A stretch of DNA of 64,000 nt, from assembly GCF_000374045.1 (NCBI RefSeq), contig NZ_KB893316.1:124001-188000 (forward strand), in the 5' to 3' direction. The DNA is from Segetibacter koreensis DSM 18137. Lineage in GTDB: Bacteria > Bacteroidota > Bacteroidia > Chitinophagales > Chitinophagaceae. The position numbers and the translations under genes are program-made. The notes below the pieces were generated by a model. The model did not search any database and was not told the DNA's origin. It saw only the letters and a program-made list of their open reading frames with translations. Positions 1 through 8,298 of the stretch are shown here, piece by piece. Numbering within the stretch: the stretch's first letter is position 1; the number at the start of each line of letters is the position of its first letter.

Positions 1-274
1 TAGCATCAATTAATCTTTTTGCTAACAAATCAATATTAAAACGGTTGTAGTAATCTCTGTCTTCTTCTTCCGTAAGCAAGTCGAAGAGCAATGTTCCAAA
101 GTTGTTCTCATGTAAATGTTCTGCTACCTTTTGGTTTCGTTTACTGAATCTGCTACTGCCACTGCCATGAGAAAAAATAACAATAGCGTTTGCATTTGCC
201 GGAATAATTAATTCGCCTTTTACGGTTACTTTTCCCGCGGGAATGCTGACATCGCCATGAAACCGTTTATTCAT
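1..274 (-). CDS. alpha/beta hydrolase (dienelactone-hydrolase-like), N-terminal part
   Basis: The frame is open from an ATG (complement at 272-274) to the left window edge, giving about 91 N-terminal residues; the rest lies outside. The visible part has two short beta strands and then FSHGSGSSR, the oxyanion-loop region after strand 3 of alpha/beta hydrolases, followed by a helix and a second strand (FGTLLFDLLT). This pattern is typical of small dienelactone-hydrolase-family proteins, a hydrolase fold whose substrate I cannot infer. The catalytic Ser, Asp and His are not in the window. The start lies 9 nt after the stop of the DUF892 gene on the same strand, so the two are probably co-transcribed. 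Confidence 0.7.
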   Translation of the reverse strand, partial: MNKRFHGDVSIPAGKVTVKGELIIPANANAIVIFSHGSGSSRFSKRNQKVAEHLHENNFGTLLFDLLTEEEDRDYYNRFNIDLLAKRLIDA

Positions 275-283
275 TTTTAAGTT

Positions 284-808
284 TTATCGTGGTAAAACAA
301 TTGGAGTTTTTGCATTGACATTGATCTCGTGTTCGGCTAATTGTGAGAGTCTGTCATCAATTTGTTTTTCGTTTATTTCTGCTTCATGAAAAATAGTTGC
401 AGACTTTTCCATGTCAAGGGTATTGGCAAATGCGGCAGCAGTGCCATAGGTACTTATTTTAAAATGATTAATAGCTTGTACAGACGCCAGCAGGCTTGCA
501 TCTTTTATGGCTGCATCGGTGCAGTTACTTAATTTTTCTTGTGCTTCATCAATAAAAGCCTGCATAATCCTGTTCGTAAGGCTTAGAAAACCAATGTTTT
601 CCTCGTCATAAAACCCTTCCATTTTTTGTACATGTTGTTGTACCAACTCAAGGTATTTCTGTAAGACGGTTTTAAGTTTTAGAGCGCTGGCTTTGTTTAT
701 CCAGTCTGGTAAAACATTTTTTAATTGTACTTCTGCACTGATAAATTTGCGAGCATCATAATCCAACAAGTCGTGCAGGGAAGCTATGTTTTGAATATTG
801 TCTGCCAT
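284..808 (-). CDS. DUF892 (YciF-like) ferritin-like protein
   Basis: This 174-residue, all-helical soluble protein begins with the typical DUF892 N-terminus (a short helix with LHDLLDYDARKFISAEVQL) and continues as four long helices, with LASVQAINHFKISTYGTAAA in the family's conserved third-helix region. DUF892/YciF proteins have a ferritin-like four-helix fold and are stress-induced in enterobacteria; their biochemical role is not settled. Several Glu and His residues (FHEAEINEK, HFK) could form a di-metal site, but I did not verify geometry. A TAnnTTTG box lies at 831-838 on the same strand. It is followed closely by the partial alpha/beta hydrolase gene. Confidence 0.85.
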   Translation of the reverse strand: MADNIQNIASLHDLLDYDARKFISAEVQLKNVLPDWINKASALKLKTVLQKYLELVQQHVQKMEGFYDEENIGFLSLTNRIMQAFIDEAQEKLSNCTDAAIKDASLLASVQAINHFKISTYGTAAAFANTLDMEKSATIFHEAEINEKQIDDRLSQLAEHEINVNAKTPIVLPR

Positions 809-830
809 AATATTTGTATTTTAATTTTTA

Positions 831-838
831 CAAATTTA
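831..838 (-). promoter_or_regulatory. Bacteroidota -7 box (TAAATTTG) for the DUF892 gene
   Basis: Read on the minus strand this is TAAATTTG, an exact match to TAnnTTTG, 22 nt before the DUF892 start codon. I find no TTG or TTTG at the expected 17-23 nt upstream spacing, so only the -7 half is supported. Confidence 0.5.
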
Positions 839-1054
839 GCCGTCACTTTCAACTAAAGAAATGACTACAATCAGGTAATTGCATATTTTTTCTCATATGA
901 AATGGATGTGAAATGATGTTGTTTTGATGAAGTGTTTTAAGATTTTTTAATACCATTATTGAAGTATAAGTATGCAACAATCCCGGCATTAATATTTTAA
1001 TAATAGTAGTACAAGACAAGCAGTACAATAGCTGATTACCTAAAAATTACATTT

Positions 1055-2392
1055 ATGCGACGCTATTTCACCAAAGAAGTAATGTTTAATGAAAATGAAG
1101 CCGTTAGTGCTATTAAACAATGGGCGTACCCATTAAAAAGTAAAGCGGACTTGCAGCCTTTGTTTGACCGGATAGGAGATGCAAAGATTGTAATGTTGGG
1201 TGAAGCAAGTCACGGAACGCATGAATATTATACCTGGAGAACAGAAGTTACAAAACGGCTGATTGAAGAAAAAGGGTTCAATTTTATTGCTGTAGAAGGA
1301 GATTGGCCAGATTGTTACCGGCTTAACCGATTTGTAAAAGGTTATGATTTTGAAAGTAAAAGCGCCTATAAAGTATTACATGATTTTAAGCGATGGCCAA
1401 CATTTATGTGGGCCAACTGGGAAATAGTCGCCCTCGCCGATTGGTTACAAAAACATAATAAAGGGTTAATGGCTAATAAGAAGGTTGGATTTTATGGTCT
1501 TGATGTTTATAGCCTTTGGGAGAGTATGGAAAGTATTATGCAGTATTTAAAAAAAACGGATCCGGCCGCATTGAAAGTAGCCGAAGAAGCTTACCGCTGT
1601 TTTGAACCTTACCGTAAAGATGAAGGAACTTCTTATGCAAGGGCATCGCAATTTGTACCTGAATTGTGCCAAAATGAAGTAGTGGGGTTGTTGAAAGAAA
1701 TACAGCAAAAACTTCCAAGTTATAATACGGATTATGAAAACGTATTTAGCGCGGAGCAAAATGCAATGGTTACGGTAAATGCAGAAAAATATTACCGGGC
1801 CATGATCGCTGGGGGCCCACATAGCTGGAATGTAAGAGACAGGCACATGGCCGATACATTGGACCGTTTATTACAATTTCATGGAGAAAACGCAAAAGTA
1901 ATTGTATGGGAACATAACACACATGTTGGAGATGCAAGAGCAACAGACATGGTCGATGAGGGCATGTTCAACATTGGAGAACTTGCCAGGATGCAGCATC
2001 ATGACAAAGGTGTGGTGCTGGTAGGCTTTGGCTCTTATAAAGGGTCGGTAATGGCAGGCAGAAGTTGGGGTGCACCTATGCAAGTCATGCAACTGCCGGA
2101 AGCAAAAAAAGGAAGCTGGGAATATTTATTACACAAGGCAGGCACCGAAAATAAATTACTGTTGATGGATGATTTTTCTGGCAATGATGTGCTTATGGAA
2201 AATCATATAGGTCACCGTGCAGTAGGCGTCGTTTATAACCCTGACTACGAGCAATATGGAAGCTATGTACCTACCATTTTGCCAATGCGTTATGATGCGT
2301 TTATTTACCTCGATCAAACAAAAGCTTTACATCCGTTACATATAGAACCAGATGGACAGCAGGTGCCTGAAACTTATCCTTTTGGTGTCTGA
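1055..2392 (+). CDS. erythromycin esterase family protein
   Basis: This 445-residue protein carries the erythromycin-esterase family signature GEASHGTHEYY (about residues 49-59), an AVEGDWPDCYRLNRF block, and VWEHNTHVGDARATDM (about 286-301), which hold the Glu and His residues used by EreA/EreB-type enzymes to hydrolyse macrolactones. Length and motif order fit the family. Many chromosomal members are not resistance enzymes, so real activity on macrolides is not implied. There is no signal peptide. The ATG at 1055 overlaps a promoter-like TACATTTA (1048-1055), so the in-frame ATG at 1082 (MFNENEAV) may be the true start. The gene stands alone. Confidence 0.85.
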   Translation: MRRYFTKEVMFNENEAVSAIKQWAYPLKSKADLQPLFDRIGDAKIVMLGEASHGTHEYYTWRTEVTKRLIEEKGFNFIAVEGDWPDCYRLNRFVKGYDFESKSAYKVLHDFKRWPTFMWANWEIVALADWLQKHNKGLMANKKVGFYGLDVYSLWESMESIMQYLKKTDPAALKVAEEAYRCFEPYRKDEGTSYARASQFVPELCQNEVVGLLKEIQQKLPSYNTDYENVFSAEQNAMVTVNAEKYYRAMIAGGPHSWNVRDRHMADTLDRLLQFHGENAKVIVWEHNTHVGDARATDMVDEGMFNIGELARMQHHDKGVVLVGFGSYKGSVMAGRSWGAPMQVMQLPEAKKGSWEYLLHKAGTENKLLLMDDFSGNDVLMENHIGHRAVGVVYNPDYEQYGSYVPTILPMRYDAFIYLDQTKALHPLHIEPDGQQVPETYPFGV

Positions 2393-2448
2393 ACTCGTTG
2401 TATTACGTAATTCAATTAACATGTTCGTTTGCTGTTTATGCTTAATTC

Positions 2449-2488
2449 TTTACTAAACTTTATTTTAATTTACTAAACTTTATTTTAA
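2449..2488. repeat. perfect tandem duplication, 2 x 20 bp
   Basis: The unit TTTACTAAACTTTATTTTAA occurs twice with no spacer, at 2449-2468 and 2469-2488. It ends 7 bp before the ATG of the small Pro/Glu-rich gene at 2496, so it occupies its leader or promoter. Confidence 0.95.
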
Positions 2489-2495
2489 AATAGTT

Positions 2496-2678
2496 ATGCT
2501 AAAAAAAACACAACAAAAAGAACCCATTAAAATTTCACCGGAAAATAATCCTGAAATATATCCTGAAGATATTCCTGAACCGGAACCACTACCTGAAGAG
2601 GAGGCAGATATTATTCCTGATGAAGAACTTTTTGAAACGCCCCCTTACGAACCCCCACCTCCTGGTGAAGGACCTTAA
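2496..2678 (+). CDS. small Pro/Glu-rich protein, unknown function
   Basis: A 60-residue, strongly acidic, proline-rich protein (PEDIPEPEPLPEEEAD, then PPYEPPPPGEGP). Nothing suggests a fold, membrane segment or signal peptide; it is predicted to be disordered. It starts right after a 2 x 20 bp tandem repeat and ends 37 nt before the PEBP gene, so the two may share a transcript. The composition is biased enough that a real coding function is plausible but not certain. I do not recognise a family. Confidence 0.55.
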   Translation: MLKKTQQKEPIKISPENNPEIYPEDIPEPEPLPEEEADIIPDEELFETPPYEPPPPGEGP

Positions 2679-2715
2679 ATGACAAGTATCCATATAGAAA
2701 AAAATACAACTAAAT

Positions 2716-3180
2716 ATGATACACGAAACAAAAGAAGTAGACTTCAAGCTATTAAAAATAACCAGCGATGAATTCATTGATAATGACTTTATTCCTGCAA
2801 AATATACTTGTGACGGATTAAACATAAGTCCGCCGCTGAATATTGAACACATTCCTGAAGAAGCAAAAAGTTTGGCAATTATTGTTGATGATCCTGATGC
2901 ACCTTCTGGTACCTGGGTACATTGGGTAATGTGGAATGTTCCTGTCACGCACCATATTAAAGAAAATGAATCGCATGGCACCGAAGGTTTGAATGATTTT
3001 AAGCAAAATCGTTACGGAGGCCCATGTCCGCCATCGGGCACACACCGTTATTTCTTTAAAATATATGCTTTAGATACAATTTTGGACTTGCCTGCTAATA
3101 CTAAAAAACTAGAATTAGAAAAAGCAATGAGCGAACATATTATCGCATTTGGTGAATTGGTTGGTTTGTATAAAAGATGA
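2716..3180 (+). CDS. YbhB/YbcL-type PEBP (Raf-kinase-inhibitor-like) protein
   Basis: This 154-residue protein has both PEBP hallmark blocks: DDPDAPSGTWVHWVMWNVP (about residues 55-73) and GPCPPSGTHRYFFKIYALD (about 101-119), which line the anion-binding pocket. The start region (FIPAKYTCDG, then SPPL) matches the bacterial YbhB subfamily, whose cellular role is unclear despite the eukaryotic Raf-inhibitor name. No signal peptide is present, so it is cytosolic. It follows the small Pro/Glu-rich gene by 37 nt on the same strand. Confidence 0.9.
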   Translation: MIHETKEVDFKLLKITSDEFIDNDFIPAKYTCDGLNISPPLNIEHIPEEAKSLAIIVDDPDAPSGTWVHWVMWNVPVTHHIKENESHGTEGLNDFKQNRYGGPCPPSGTHRYFFKIYALDTILDLPANTKKLELEKAMSEHIIAFGELVGLYKR

Positions 3181-3410
3181 TAATAATTTTTAGTGTAAAA
3201 TGGTTAAGTTGTTATTTCCACTTTTATTCCCGAAATCATTGCATCCACTGATTTTTGTCATAAACTCTTATACTCTATAAGAATACTTTTGAAGTATTAA
3301 TAACTAGATCGCAAAACACCTAAATACAGGAATAATTTACAATAGAAGATTTTCATCAATAAGTACTATGCATAACTGCAAAGAGAAGTAACTGCTATAA
3401 AAAAAGTGCA

Positions 3411-3572
3411 ATGTTTATTCCGGCTTATAATATTGACAAAGTTAGTTTAACTACAATGTCGTCGTGGCTAGTAACAGTATTGCTGCTGATTATAGCTTTT
3501 AGATACTTGAAAGATATTATTGTTTTTGTACTGATTAAATTGTATGAACTCTTCATTCAACATAATACCTGA
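3411..3572 (+). CDS. small single-pass membrane protein, unknown
   Basis: A 53-codon frame runs from the ATG at 3411 to TGA at 3570-3572, five bases before the next gene. The product has one clear hydrophobic stretch (WLVTVLLLIIAF followed by IIVFVLIKLYELF), so one long or two short membrane helices. The close spacing to 3578 suggests the pair is co-transcribed. The preceding 230 bases (3181-3410) hold no gene that I can support, only a 7-bp hairpin at 3282-3298. Coding status is tentative because the frame is short and I recognise no family. Confidence 0.4.
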   Translation: MFIPAYNIDKVSLTTMSSWLVTVLLLIIAFRYLKDIIVFVLIKLYELFIQHNT

Positions 3573-3577
3573 AATGT

Positions 3578-3988
3578 ATGATTATTGAAATAGATGATAC
3601 AAAAACACTTGAAGAAGTCAGTAAATCGTTTTCAGAAAGCTTCCCGTTTTTAAAGATGGAGTTTTATGATGAGGGGCATCATTGGCAGGAGCAATCTTCG
3701 CGTAAACATATGCTTCCACATAATAAAACAATTGGCGAGGTAAGAAAAAAACATAATCCTGGAGCGATGGAAATACACAACTGGCAAAAAACCGGAACGG
3801 TTGAGCAGGAATTTAGGAGATTATTTGGCTTAAACATCCAATTGTTCCGGCAGGAGGGAGACATGTGGATACAAACAGCGGGGACTGATGAGTTAACTAT
3901 TGAGGAACAAAACCAAATAGGCCGAAATATGAGCGAGGATTTACTCCATGGTACAGATAGAAAATTTGAAGAAGAAAAACCGCTTTAA
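3578..3988 (+). CDS. conserved-looking hypothetical protein, 136 aa
   Basis: A soluble 136-residue protein of mixed alpha/beta character with no signal peptide. It has a negatively charged start (MIIEIDDTKTLEEV), a middle segment with several His and Trp residues, and a hydrophilic tail. I do not recognise a domain. The ATG at 3578 follows the putative 53-aa membrane protein by 5 nt, and a hairpin terminator follows at 4032-4059. A coding gene is likely because the frame is the only long one in this interval and its composition is protein-like. Confidence 0.65.
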   Translation: MIIEIDDTKTLEEVSKSFSESFPFLKMEFYDEGHHWQEQSSRKHMLPHNKTIGEVRKKHNPGAMEIHNWQKTGTVEQEFRRLFGLNIQLFRQEGDMWIQTAGTDELTIEEQNQIGRNMSEDLLHGTDRKFEEEKPL

Positions 3989-4031
3989 AACCGACAATAT
4001 TGTGCACATGTGCTGGTATATCAGCGTAAAT

Positions 4032-4059
4032 AAAAGCTCCCCGTTAAAAGGGAGCTTTT
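4032..4059. terminator. intrinsic terminator, bidirectional
   Basis: A 10-bp perfect stem (AAAAGCTCCC with GGGAGCTTTT) and an 8-nt loop lie between the convergent genes ending at 3988 (+) and 4093 (-). The A and T runs in the stem allow use in both directions. Confidence 0.85.
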
Positions 4060-4092
4060 GAAATTAGGCTTTACAATGATAATTACCAGACT

Positions 4093-4710
4093 TTAAGGTG
4101 TTCCTTCTGTTACGTTGTCATTGCTATCGCTTCCAAGGCTATAAGGATTATTTTCTTCGTCTTCTTCTCCAATTTTTTCCATAGCGTCATCAGCATCTAC
4201 TCCTGACATGTCGAGATCATCCCCTGAAACATTGGTTGCCAGGCTTCCTTCATTCAGCAAATCACCCTGGTTATCGGTTTTATCCAATTCGGCCCGTCGC
4301 AAAAGTGGGTCATCTTCTACAGGCATATCTTCATCTGCTCTTCTTAAAAGAGTTCTTTCAGTTGCCGATACATCTGCTTCGTTACCCATTACAAGATCTG
4401 TATCTTCATCAATCTCATCAGTTTCAAACAGCCCAAGGCCTTCTTCATCGTCCGAAGAGATGGTAGTATCCTGCATTTCGCCAAGATTTGGAACAACAAT
4501 ATTTTCTTGCCCGGGAATATCACTTACATCAGGAAGATCAATAACAAAAGTTTCAGATTTCATTTTCTCCAAATCCTTCGGAGAATCATGTATATCTTCT
4601 TCTTTTAGCTCTTCTTCTTTTAGCGCATTTAGTCTATTAATATTAATTTCATTGTTTTGCTGAGAGCTGCTCTCATCTTCAGCATTATTTGTATTATCGT
4701 TGGTAATCAT
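4093..4710 (-). CDS. acidic, disordered conserved-type hypothetical protein
   Basis: About 205 residues from MITNDNTNN, very rich in Asp, Glu and Ser with few hydrophobics, so largely disordered and cytosolic. A recognisable core is FVIDLPDVSDIPGQENI followed by GEMQDTTISSDDEEG; two ERTLLRRAD/DPLLRRAEL-like segments form a short internal repeat. I believe this core recurs in other Bacteroidota hypothetical proteins, from memory and unchecked. The frame extends upstream to an ATG at 4746 that overlaps the stop of the GH1-like gene, but the ATG at 4710 gives a more natural N-terminus. Close linkage suggests co-transcription with the glycosidase-like gene. Function unknown. Confidence 0.7.
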   Translation of the reverse strand: MITNDNTNNAEDESSSQQNNEININRLNALKEEELKEEDIHDSPKDLEKMKSETFVIDLPDVSDIPGQENIVVPNLGEMQDTTISSDDEEGLGLFETDEIDEDTDLVMGNEADVSATERTLLRRADEDMPVEDDPLLRRAELDKTDNQGDLLNEGSLATNVSGDDLDMSGVDADDAMEKIGEEDEENNPYSLGSDSNDNVTEGTP

Positions 4711-4742
4711 AATTAAGTTTTTCGTTTTAAAATTTATACACT

Positions 4743-5918
4743 TCACGCTACTTCGAGACTTGCCTGTTTTAAAGCATCTCTTATCAGTTCCTGGCTTTCT
4801 AATAAAGCTTCTGCATAAGGTTCGTACAATATTCTTGCCGGCGGCTTATTTTCACGAAGCTCCGCATCCCACAAGCCCGCGTTGTGCCAGGGAGACAAGT
4901 GATCCCAATCCGGGCGATCAATAATAGGATAGAGGCATATACCATAAAAAGGGACTCCCTGCTCTATAACGGCCGCGGTTTCTTCTGCTATCATATTCAT
5001 CCACAAAGGCCGGTCTTCTTTAGGATGACTGGTTTCAGTAAGCGCCAATGGTTTTTGATAACGTTCATATACTTCCAGGTACAAGTCCCGTAAAGGTATC
5101 CAGCGTGGGTCGGCGGGAGTTTGTTTCCAGTCAAGAGGTCGCCAAAGATCTATTTCCCACTGATTTCGATAATAAAAATTTAATCCGACGATATCAACAT
5201 ACTCTGGTTTTCCACCTAGTTCCGGACTCATGTACCCAGAAAGTATGTCTACCGCCTGGTATTGATAATTATGCCATATAGCAGCCTGTTCAAGTCTTTC
5301 CGGTAGTGCATCCAGTTCGGGAACCGCATTTATGAGGGGCTCTGTTGTTAAAATTACAATAGACGGGTCTTCTTCACGCATGGCAGCTACTCCTTCTATG
5401 TACGCCCGCATTAATGCGTATTTCACCTGCCATCCCGACCCTGTACAATAGGGAGATGTGCCACGAACATCGCCGCCTAGCCATGATAAAAAACTAACTT
5501 CATTGATAGGTGTAACTATTAAAGTTTCGTAAGGATTTATTGACCGGTAAAATTTTACAAAAGCACGGCAAAGCGCCGAGAACCGACGAGGAAACATGGG
5601 ATGTAAGGGGGTGATATCGTCAGGAAAACCAAAGTGACAAATATCCCACAACTGTTGTATTTTATTTGCTTTTCCTCTCTCCAACATTACTTTTACCGTA
5701 CTCCAGTCGTAATGATAGGGCCGTGTTTCTACATGACTCCATCTTATACCTTCCCGGACAGTTTTAATATTAAAAGGATTTAATAGCTGGTAATCGTGAT
5801 CAATAAGCTCCAGGTGTCCTGTTTCATTTAAAAAGTCTACACGATTTCCAAACGCATTTAGTTTATCGGTACACTCATAACCCGCCATCCAAAACGAGCT
5901 GAAAGGATTATTCAACAT
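4743..5918 (-). CDS. glycoside hydrolase family 1-like (clan GH-A) protein
   Basis: A 391-residue TIM-barrel-type protein without a signal peptide. The acid/base region is TPINEVSF (about residues 136-143) and the nucleophile region is LALTETSHP (about 293-301), the two Glu positions expected on strands 4 and 7 of clan GH-A. VREGIRWSHVE and DIVGLNFYYRNQWE also match GH1-type barrels. It is shorter than typical GH1 beta-glucosidases (about 450 residues), resembling the GH1-like domain sometimes fused to sugar-nucleotide reductases. The substrate is unknown and cytosolic location is inferred. The acidic hypothetical protein follows directly. Confidence 0.8.
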   Translation of the reverse strand: MLNNPFSSFWMAGYECTDKLNAFGNRVDFLNETGHLELIDHDYQLLNPFNIKTVREGIRWSHVETRPYHYDWSTVKVMLERGKANKIQQLWDICHFGFPDDITPLHPMFPRRFSALCRAFVKFYRSINPYETLIVTPINEVSFLSWLGGDVRGTSPYCTGSGWQVKYALMRAYIEGVAAMREEDPSIVILTTEPLINAVPELDALPERLEQAAIWHNYQYQAVDILSGYMSPELGGKPEYVDIVGLNFYYRNQWEIDLWRPLDWKQTPADPRWIPLRDLYLEVYERYQKPLALTETSHPKEDRPLWMNMIAEETAAVIEQGVPFYGICLYPIIDRPDWDHLSPWHNAGLWDAELRENKPPARILYEPYAEALLESQELIRDALKQASLEVA

Positions 5919-6045
5919 AAGAATTCAAAAGGGTAATGCCTTATTTTATTATTAAATATTCTAGATATAAATGCTTTGATAAAAATATATTTTTATCAAA
6001 GCATTGCACAGTTAATTGTCATTTACCGTGTACTTACACGTAATA

Positions 6046-6591
6046 TTATTTTCTTTTCAAGCCAAAGGTAATAACATATCTCGCCTGAAAAACTAGGCTG
6101 CTTAATCCACCTTGTGCGTAGTCATGATCCCATCTTGCTCCTAAATCTAAAAAGCCATTGAAATATCCGATACCAACAGCTTGAGAAACACTGGTTTTAG
6201 AAACGCCATAATGCACTGTTGACTCACCTACCTGTCCTGTTACATAAAAGTTGGGGCTCAGCTTATAATTTACACCTGCCCTAAGTGGATATATGGTAGC
6301 TCTTTTCAGTTGATCCTTTCCTCCATATGATCTAAATCCTGCATAAAAAACAAGGGAGAAACGACGCGCCAGCGGAACATCTAATAAAGCAGATCCACCT
6401 ATTCCCAGGTTATGGGTTTTTCCGAAGTCACCTATCGGGATTCCTACCTCAGGGCCTATCCGTAAATTTAGATTATTTCTTTCCCAGCGAGAATACACAG
6501 TACGGGTAGTAGTCTTTACTATTGTATCCTGGGCATGTATGGTTGTGGCAGCAGCAAATAAGACAATTACAACTAATAAAATTCTTTTCAT
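6046..6591 (-). CDS. secreted small outer-membrane beta-barrel protein
   Basis: A 181-residue protein with a clear signal peptide (MKRILLVVIVLFAAATTIHA, cut before Q). The mature part is a run of amphipathic strands with aromatic ends (RIGPEVGIPIGDF, SLVFYAGFRSYG, YLNGF-like repeats, SLVFQARYVITFGLKRK) that fits an 8-stranded barrel of the Bacteroidota OMP-b-brl type. Located in the outer membrane by inference; no enzymatic role is visible. It is transcribed on its own, 67 bases after the amine oxidase gene on the same strand. Confidence 0.75.
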   Translation of the reverse strand: MKRILLVVIVLFAAATTIHAQDTIVKTTTRTVYSRWERNNLNLRIGPEVGIPIGDFGKTHNLGIGGSALLDVPLARRFSLVFYAGFRSYGGKDQLKRATIYPLRAGVNYKLSPNFYVTGQVGESTVHYGVSKTSVSQAVGIGYFNGFLDLGARWDHDYAQGGLSSLVFQARYVITFGLKRK

Positions 6592-6658
6592 AAAATTTTT
6601 TTAAATACAGCTAACAAAGTTCGTTTAATAATGAGATAAAATCTTCAAACATAAATAA

Positions 6659-7954
6659 TCAGGCCAAAATAATTTGTTCTGCTACTTTTAGTCCGCTTGT
6701 CAGGGCTGCTTCTACAGTTCCCATTTCCGGGCCGTCATACAATGCTTCTCCGGCAAAAAACAACGTATTATCTACAGGTTCTAATATAATTTTTCTCGCC
6801 CTTTGTGTATCAAGGGTAGAGTAGGAGTACGACCCCATAGTAAAAGCATCATTAGCCCAGTTAAAAACTTTGTGCCATTTTATTTTCTTTTGCAACTCAT
6901 TCCTGTCGATCTTAAAAATATTGCTTAAGGAGGTAAGGGATAGCATTAGGATAACTTCATCTGTTTCATTCTTTATTTTTTCTGCCTGCGGACCTGAAAG
7001 CCAGCCTGTAAGTAAAGGTGTATGATTTGGTAATTGTGTCCACCAGGTAGGTAGGGCCATATCTGATAGCACCATATGCAGTCGAGATGTTTCTGTTTTT
7101 GTTTGCTGCTTTACTGGTAAATTTTCCCAAAACACGTCTCCAAATTCAATAAGAATTTTTATTACAGCGCCATAACCCATTTGTTTTGCAGCTATTTTTT
7201 TTGATGGTAATTGTGGAGAATACAGAATTGCTGCTTTTGAATCATCAGGTAAACCCCACACGCCTAAAGGCACTGTAACAATAACTTTTGATGCTGTAAA
7301 CGCATTTCCTTGCTCATCACACACTTTTACATTTCCTTTTTGCCAGCTTATTTCTTTTACAACGGTAGACAACTTAATTATTGATCCTGCATTCCGGCAA
7401 CTATCTGCCAGGTAATTTATCATTTCTCCATAGCCTCCTACAGGTCTGTATTGCTGCTCATCTTCACTCATCCATTCTTGCAAAAAAGCTTTTGCACTTG
7501 TTCGTTCTGTCTCACCTGAATAGTAACCCTCAATATAAGACGTTAGAGATTTTCTTAAATCAGTATATTTCTCTTCTTCAAAAAATTTATTTAAAAAATC
7601 AGCGATACTAATGTCTTCTTTTATATTTTTAAGATGCTTTATTACCAATTCCGCGTTTTCAAAAAAATCACTTTCCTGAGTCCACTCACCATTCTTAACA
7701 TTCCAAAATTCGCCTTTTATTTCTTGCTTATCCAGTCCAGCTTTTTCTAATAAGTCAAGTGTTACTTCCAGGTTTCCATGTATAAATTCTGCGCCTCCTT
7801 CTACCGGCATTGACAAACTTGGATCCTTCAATGTGTAAATACGCCCGCCAACACGGTCTCTTGCTTCCAACAAACAAACTTCCAAACCTGCTTCAGACAG
7901 TTTTTTTGCTGCCATTAAACCTGCTGCCCCTGCACCGATTATAATTACATCCAT
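6659..7954 (-). CDS. flavin monoamine oxidase family FAD-dependent oxidoreductase
   Basis: This 431-residue protein starts with a textbook dinucleotide-binding fold (VIIIGAGAAGLMAAKKL, residues 3-19) and the second FAD motif LEARDRVGGRIY. The C-terminal FAD-contact motif is FFAGEALYDGPEMGTVEAAL (about residues 401-420). This is the amine-oxidase/phytoene-dehydrogenase superfamily, closest in layout to flavin-containing monoamine oxidases. The substrate (an amine or polyamine) is not predictable. No signal peptide, so cytosolic. Divergent from the aldo/keto reductase across a 344-bp spacer. Confidence 0.88.
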   Translation of the reverse strand: MDVIIIGAGAAGLMAAKKLSEAGLEVCLLEARDRVGGRIYTLKDPSLSMPVEGGAEFIHGNLEVTLDLLEKAGLDKQEIKGEFWNVKNGEWTQESDFFENAELVIKHLKNIKEDISIADFLNKFFEEEKYTDLRKSLTSYIEGYYSGETERTSAKAFLQEWMSEDEQQYRPVGGYGEMINYLADSCRNAGSIIKLSTVVKEISWQKGNVKVCDEQGNAFTASKVIVTVPLGVWGLPDDSKAAILYSPQLPSKKIAAKQMGYGAVIKILIEFGDVFWENLPVKQQTKTETSRLHMVLSDMALPTWWTQLPNHTPLLTGWLSGPQAEKIKNETDEVILMLSLTSLSNIFKIDRNELQKKIKWHKVFNWANDAFTMGSYSYSTLDTQRARKIILEPVDNTLFFAGEALYDGPEMGTVEAALTSGLKVAEQIILA

Positions 7955-8298
7955 AGATTCAATTAATGGAATTTTATCTCAGAAAAATAAAAAAGGAAAT
8001 TTTTGTACCCATCAATATATTCACTGATAGTGCTTCTGTTGCGTCGCACACTTGTACAGTTTGTTCCCCGATAATTATCTTTTCAAATATCGATATAATT
8101 GAAACAACCATAGCTAAAATAAACTGAACGATAACCACTTTCACGTTCTCCTAAAATTACCTGTTAGTATAATTTGGGGGTGTAAAAAGCTTTTTTCGGG
8201 GTTTTAGGAAAATGCAAATAATGTAAATTATGAAAATTACCAGAGGCTTGGTTTTTGCAAAAATGCCAATGTAAATATTTATACAAAAACCAAGTAAA
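7955..8298. other. 344-bp divergent intergenic region
   Basis: Separates the minus-strand amine oxidase from the plus-strand aldo/keto reductase and must contain both promoters. I see one copy of the dispersed intergenic motif (8037-8058), a self-complementary AAAAAGCTTTTT near 8186 and short CCTAAAA/TTTTAGG arms around 8151-8213. No open frame is worth reporting. Confidence 0.6.
8037..8058 (-). repeat. dispersed intergenic motif, copy 1
   Basis: This 22-nt word is identical to 37971-37992. On the minus strand it contains GTACAAGTGTGCGACGCAAC. It includes the small palindrome TGCGTCGCA. A diverged copy lies at 22776-22795 in the opposite orientation. Confidence 0.7.

Noticed and set aside
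1055-2392. Erythromycin esterase homologue as a macrolide-resistance gene
   Set aside because: The family has many non-resistance chromosomal members, and there is no mobile context.
4208-4663. Plus-strand Ser-rich frame of 151 codons
   Set aside because: It is antisense to the acidic hypothetical gene; Ser-rich composition is the expected reverse reading of Asp/Glu-rich codons.
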